From JAJTZA01 sp041749815 (lineage in GTDB: Bacteria; Verrucomicrobiota; Verrucomicrobiia; Chthoniobacterales; Terrimicrobiaceae), in contig JBGTAR010000184.1 of NCBI GenBank assembly GCA_041749815.1, forward strand, positions 1-5,675: DNA of 5,675 bases. The letters are read 5' to 3'. Positions within the stretch are counted from its first letter, which is position 1. The number at the start of each line of letters is the position of its first letter. The position numbers and the translations under genes are program-made. A model generated the notes under the pieces. It was not told the origin of the DNA. It ran no database searches and saw only the letters and a list, made by a program, of their open reading frames with translations. Positions 4,566 through 5,675 of the stretch are shown here, in pieces.

Positions 4566-5675
4566 ATGAAAAAGCCAGCCGCATCGAAACCTTTGTGCCT
4601 AGTTTTATCCTTTGCTCTCCTTCTGATAGCTATGGTCAGCGGATATTCGGCGCCAGCCAATGACTCGTTTTCGGCGCCTGTCGTGATCACAGGATTTCCC
4701 GCTTCCCAAGCTGGGACGAATATTGATGCGACGATCGAGGGAGGCGAATTCCCCTATTTTAGTGCGGCGGAGTCCTCCGTGTGGTTTGAGTGGACGGCTG
4801 CATCCACCGGTTTTGTTCAAATCGACACGCTGGGAAGCGATTTTGACACCATGCTCAGCGTTTGGACCGGAAGCACATTGGGAGCCTTGAATGAGGTGGC
4901 ATCCAACGACGAATATGATGGGGGTAACCAAAGCGGAGTTTTTCTCAGCGCGGTTTCTGGAACGACCTATCGAATCGCCGTGTATGGTTATCGTAGCGAA
5001 CAAGGGAGTATTCTACTGAATATTACACCTGCCTTGGCGGGATCGATTGCCGGGCACCTCGCAAACAATGATGGAACAGTGCCTCTGGCAGGAATCACAG
5101 TCACCGCCTACCGCATCGTTACGGATCCATATTTTTCATATATGTTTCAGACCGACGTCACGACGGACGAACTGGGAAACTACAGTTTGGACGTTCCGCC
5201 AGGCACCTACCGTCTCGAATTCAACGATTCTGCCAGTGGGGAATATGCCACGGAATTCTTCGATGACTCAGAAACCTTATTTACAGCGCAGGATATTGCA
5301 GTCGAACACGAGAGCGCCATCACAGGCATCGATGCGCAACTGGCGGATGCCTCCCATATTTCCGGCACGGTCACAGGCCCGGACGGGAATTCCCCTCTGG
5401 AAGACATTGATGTCTTGATCTTCAAATCAAATCCCGCAGAGGAGTCCTGGAGCTTTGCCGGAAACGGGTTCACTGATGCCTTGGGACATTTTCGAATTGG
5501 AGGATTAAGCGCTGGAACGTACCGAGTGGAGTTTAGAGATAATATCAACAGCAATTATGCGCCGGAAACTTATGATGATGCGGCCAACTTCTATTATGGC
5601 CTTGATGTTATCATTCCCGAAGCCACTGAGATCATGGGGATCAATGCTTCGCTTGCTTTGGCTGGTAAAATTTAC
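4566..5675 (+). CDS. Secreted PPC-domain protein with tandem carboxypeptidase-regulatory-like repeats (3' truncated)
   Basis: The open frame runs from ATG 4566 to the window edge without a stop, giving 370 residues of a longer protein. Residues 1-31 form a Sec signal peptide: MKK, a hydrophobic core (LCLVLSFALLLIAMVSG) and a likely cleavage after SAPA. Residues 32-153 match the bacterial pre-peptidase C-terminal (PPC) beta-sandwich, with NDSFSAP, TNIDATIEGGE, SVWFEWTA, SDFDTMLSVWTG, NDEYDGG and GTTYRIAVYGY. Two Cna_B/carboxypeptidase-regulatory-like repeats of about 105 residues follow (roughly 158-262 and 263-367), each with an I-x-G start, a D-x-x-G-x-[YF] turn, PGTYRLEF or AGTYRVEF, and a closing GI(D/N)A-L. 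A third starts with GKIY at the edge. These are extracellular adhesion or structural modules, with no catalytic domain seen so far. A C-terminal sorting signal or enzymatic domain may lie beyond the window. No Shine-Dalgarno precedes the start. Confidence 0.85.
   Translation, partial: MKKPAASKPLCLVLSFALLLIAMVSGYSAPANDSFSAPVVITGFPASQAGTNIDATIEGGEFPYFSAAESSVWFEWTAASTGFVQIDTLGSDFDTMLSVWTGSTLGALNEVASNDEYDGGNQSGVFLSAVSGTTYRIAVYGYRSEQGSILLNITPALAGSIAGHLANNDGTVPLAGITVTAYRIVTDPYFSYMFQTDVTTDELGNYSLDVPPGTYRLEFNDSASGEYATEFFDDSETLFTAQDIAVEHESAITGIDAQLADASHISGTVTGPDGNSPLEDIDVLIFKSNPAEESWSFAGNGFTDALGHFRIGGLSAGTYRVEFRDNINSNYAPETYDDAANFYYGLDVIIPEATEIMGINASLALAGKIY

Noticed and set aside
4605..5554. Minus-strand frames (4605-5003, 5207-5554) and a + frame (5047-5418) at the right end
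   Set aside because: The frame from 4566 has a signal peptide, PPC motifs and repeats running through all of these regions, so they are shadows.

Overview
The window reads as ordinary chromosomal DNA from a bacterium. The most likely source is the phylum Verrucomicrobiota (Opitutae or a related class). That placement is inferred from three gene styles: a tail-anchored proline-rich protein that opens with a KKETVRI-type motif, a secreted PPC-domain protein with tandem carboxypeptidase-regulatory-like repeats, and a stand-alone RibD-type reductase with an 'SMSMG' segment. None of these is diagnostic alone. All genes are on the + strand, and there is no sign of mobile elements, tRNA or rRNA genes, CRISPR arrays or prophage.

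Bases 1-817: the last 35 codons of a membrane protein (hydrophobic stretch, then a short charged tail) overlap by four bases (GTGA) a gene for a RibD C-terminal-type reductase of the dihydrofolate-reductase fold. The two are probably co-transcribed and translationally coupled. Bases 818-915 form an AT-rich spacer with a TTGACA...TGTCAA dyad.

Bases 916-1929: a 337-residue protein that is almost entirely Pro/Ala/Ser, with three KKET-like motifs and one C-terminal transmembrane helix. Bases 1930-2082 form a spacer holding a small dyad and a strong 9-bp stem-loop just before the next gene.

Bases 2083-4298: araA (L-arabinose isomerase) and araD (L-ribulose-5-phosphate 4-epimerase), overlapping by ATGA. 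Together they carry out the first and third steps of L-arabinose catabolism. The second step (ribulokinase, AraB) and any sugar-responsive regulator are not in this window.

Bases 4299-4565: an intergenic stretch with a stem-loop/T-run that probably terminates araAD. It also holds an isolated perfect Shine-Dalgarno sequence followed by a 17-codon reading frame, and a good sigma-70-type promoter candidate. Bases 4566-5675: the first 370 codons of a secreted protein (signal peptide, PPC-like domain, two complete ~105-residue repeats and the start of a third) running off the right edge.

I found no convincing undescribed system. The points most worth a second look are the proline-rich tail-anchored protein, the SD/mini-ORF/hairpin element after araD, and the stem-loop in front of araA.
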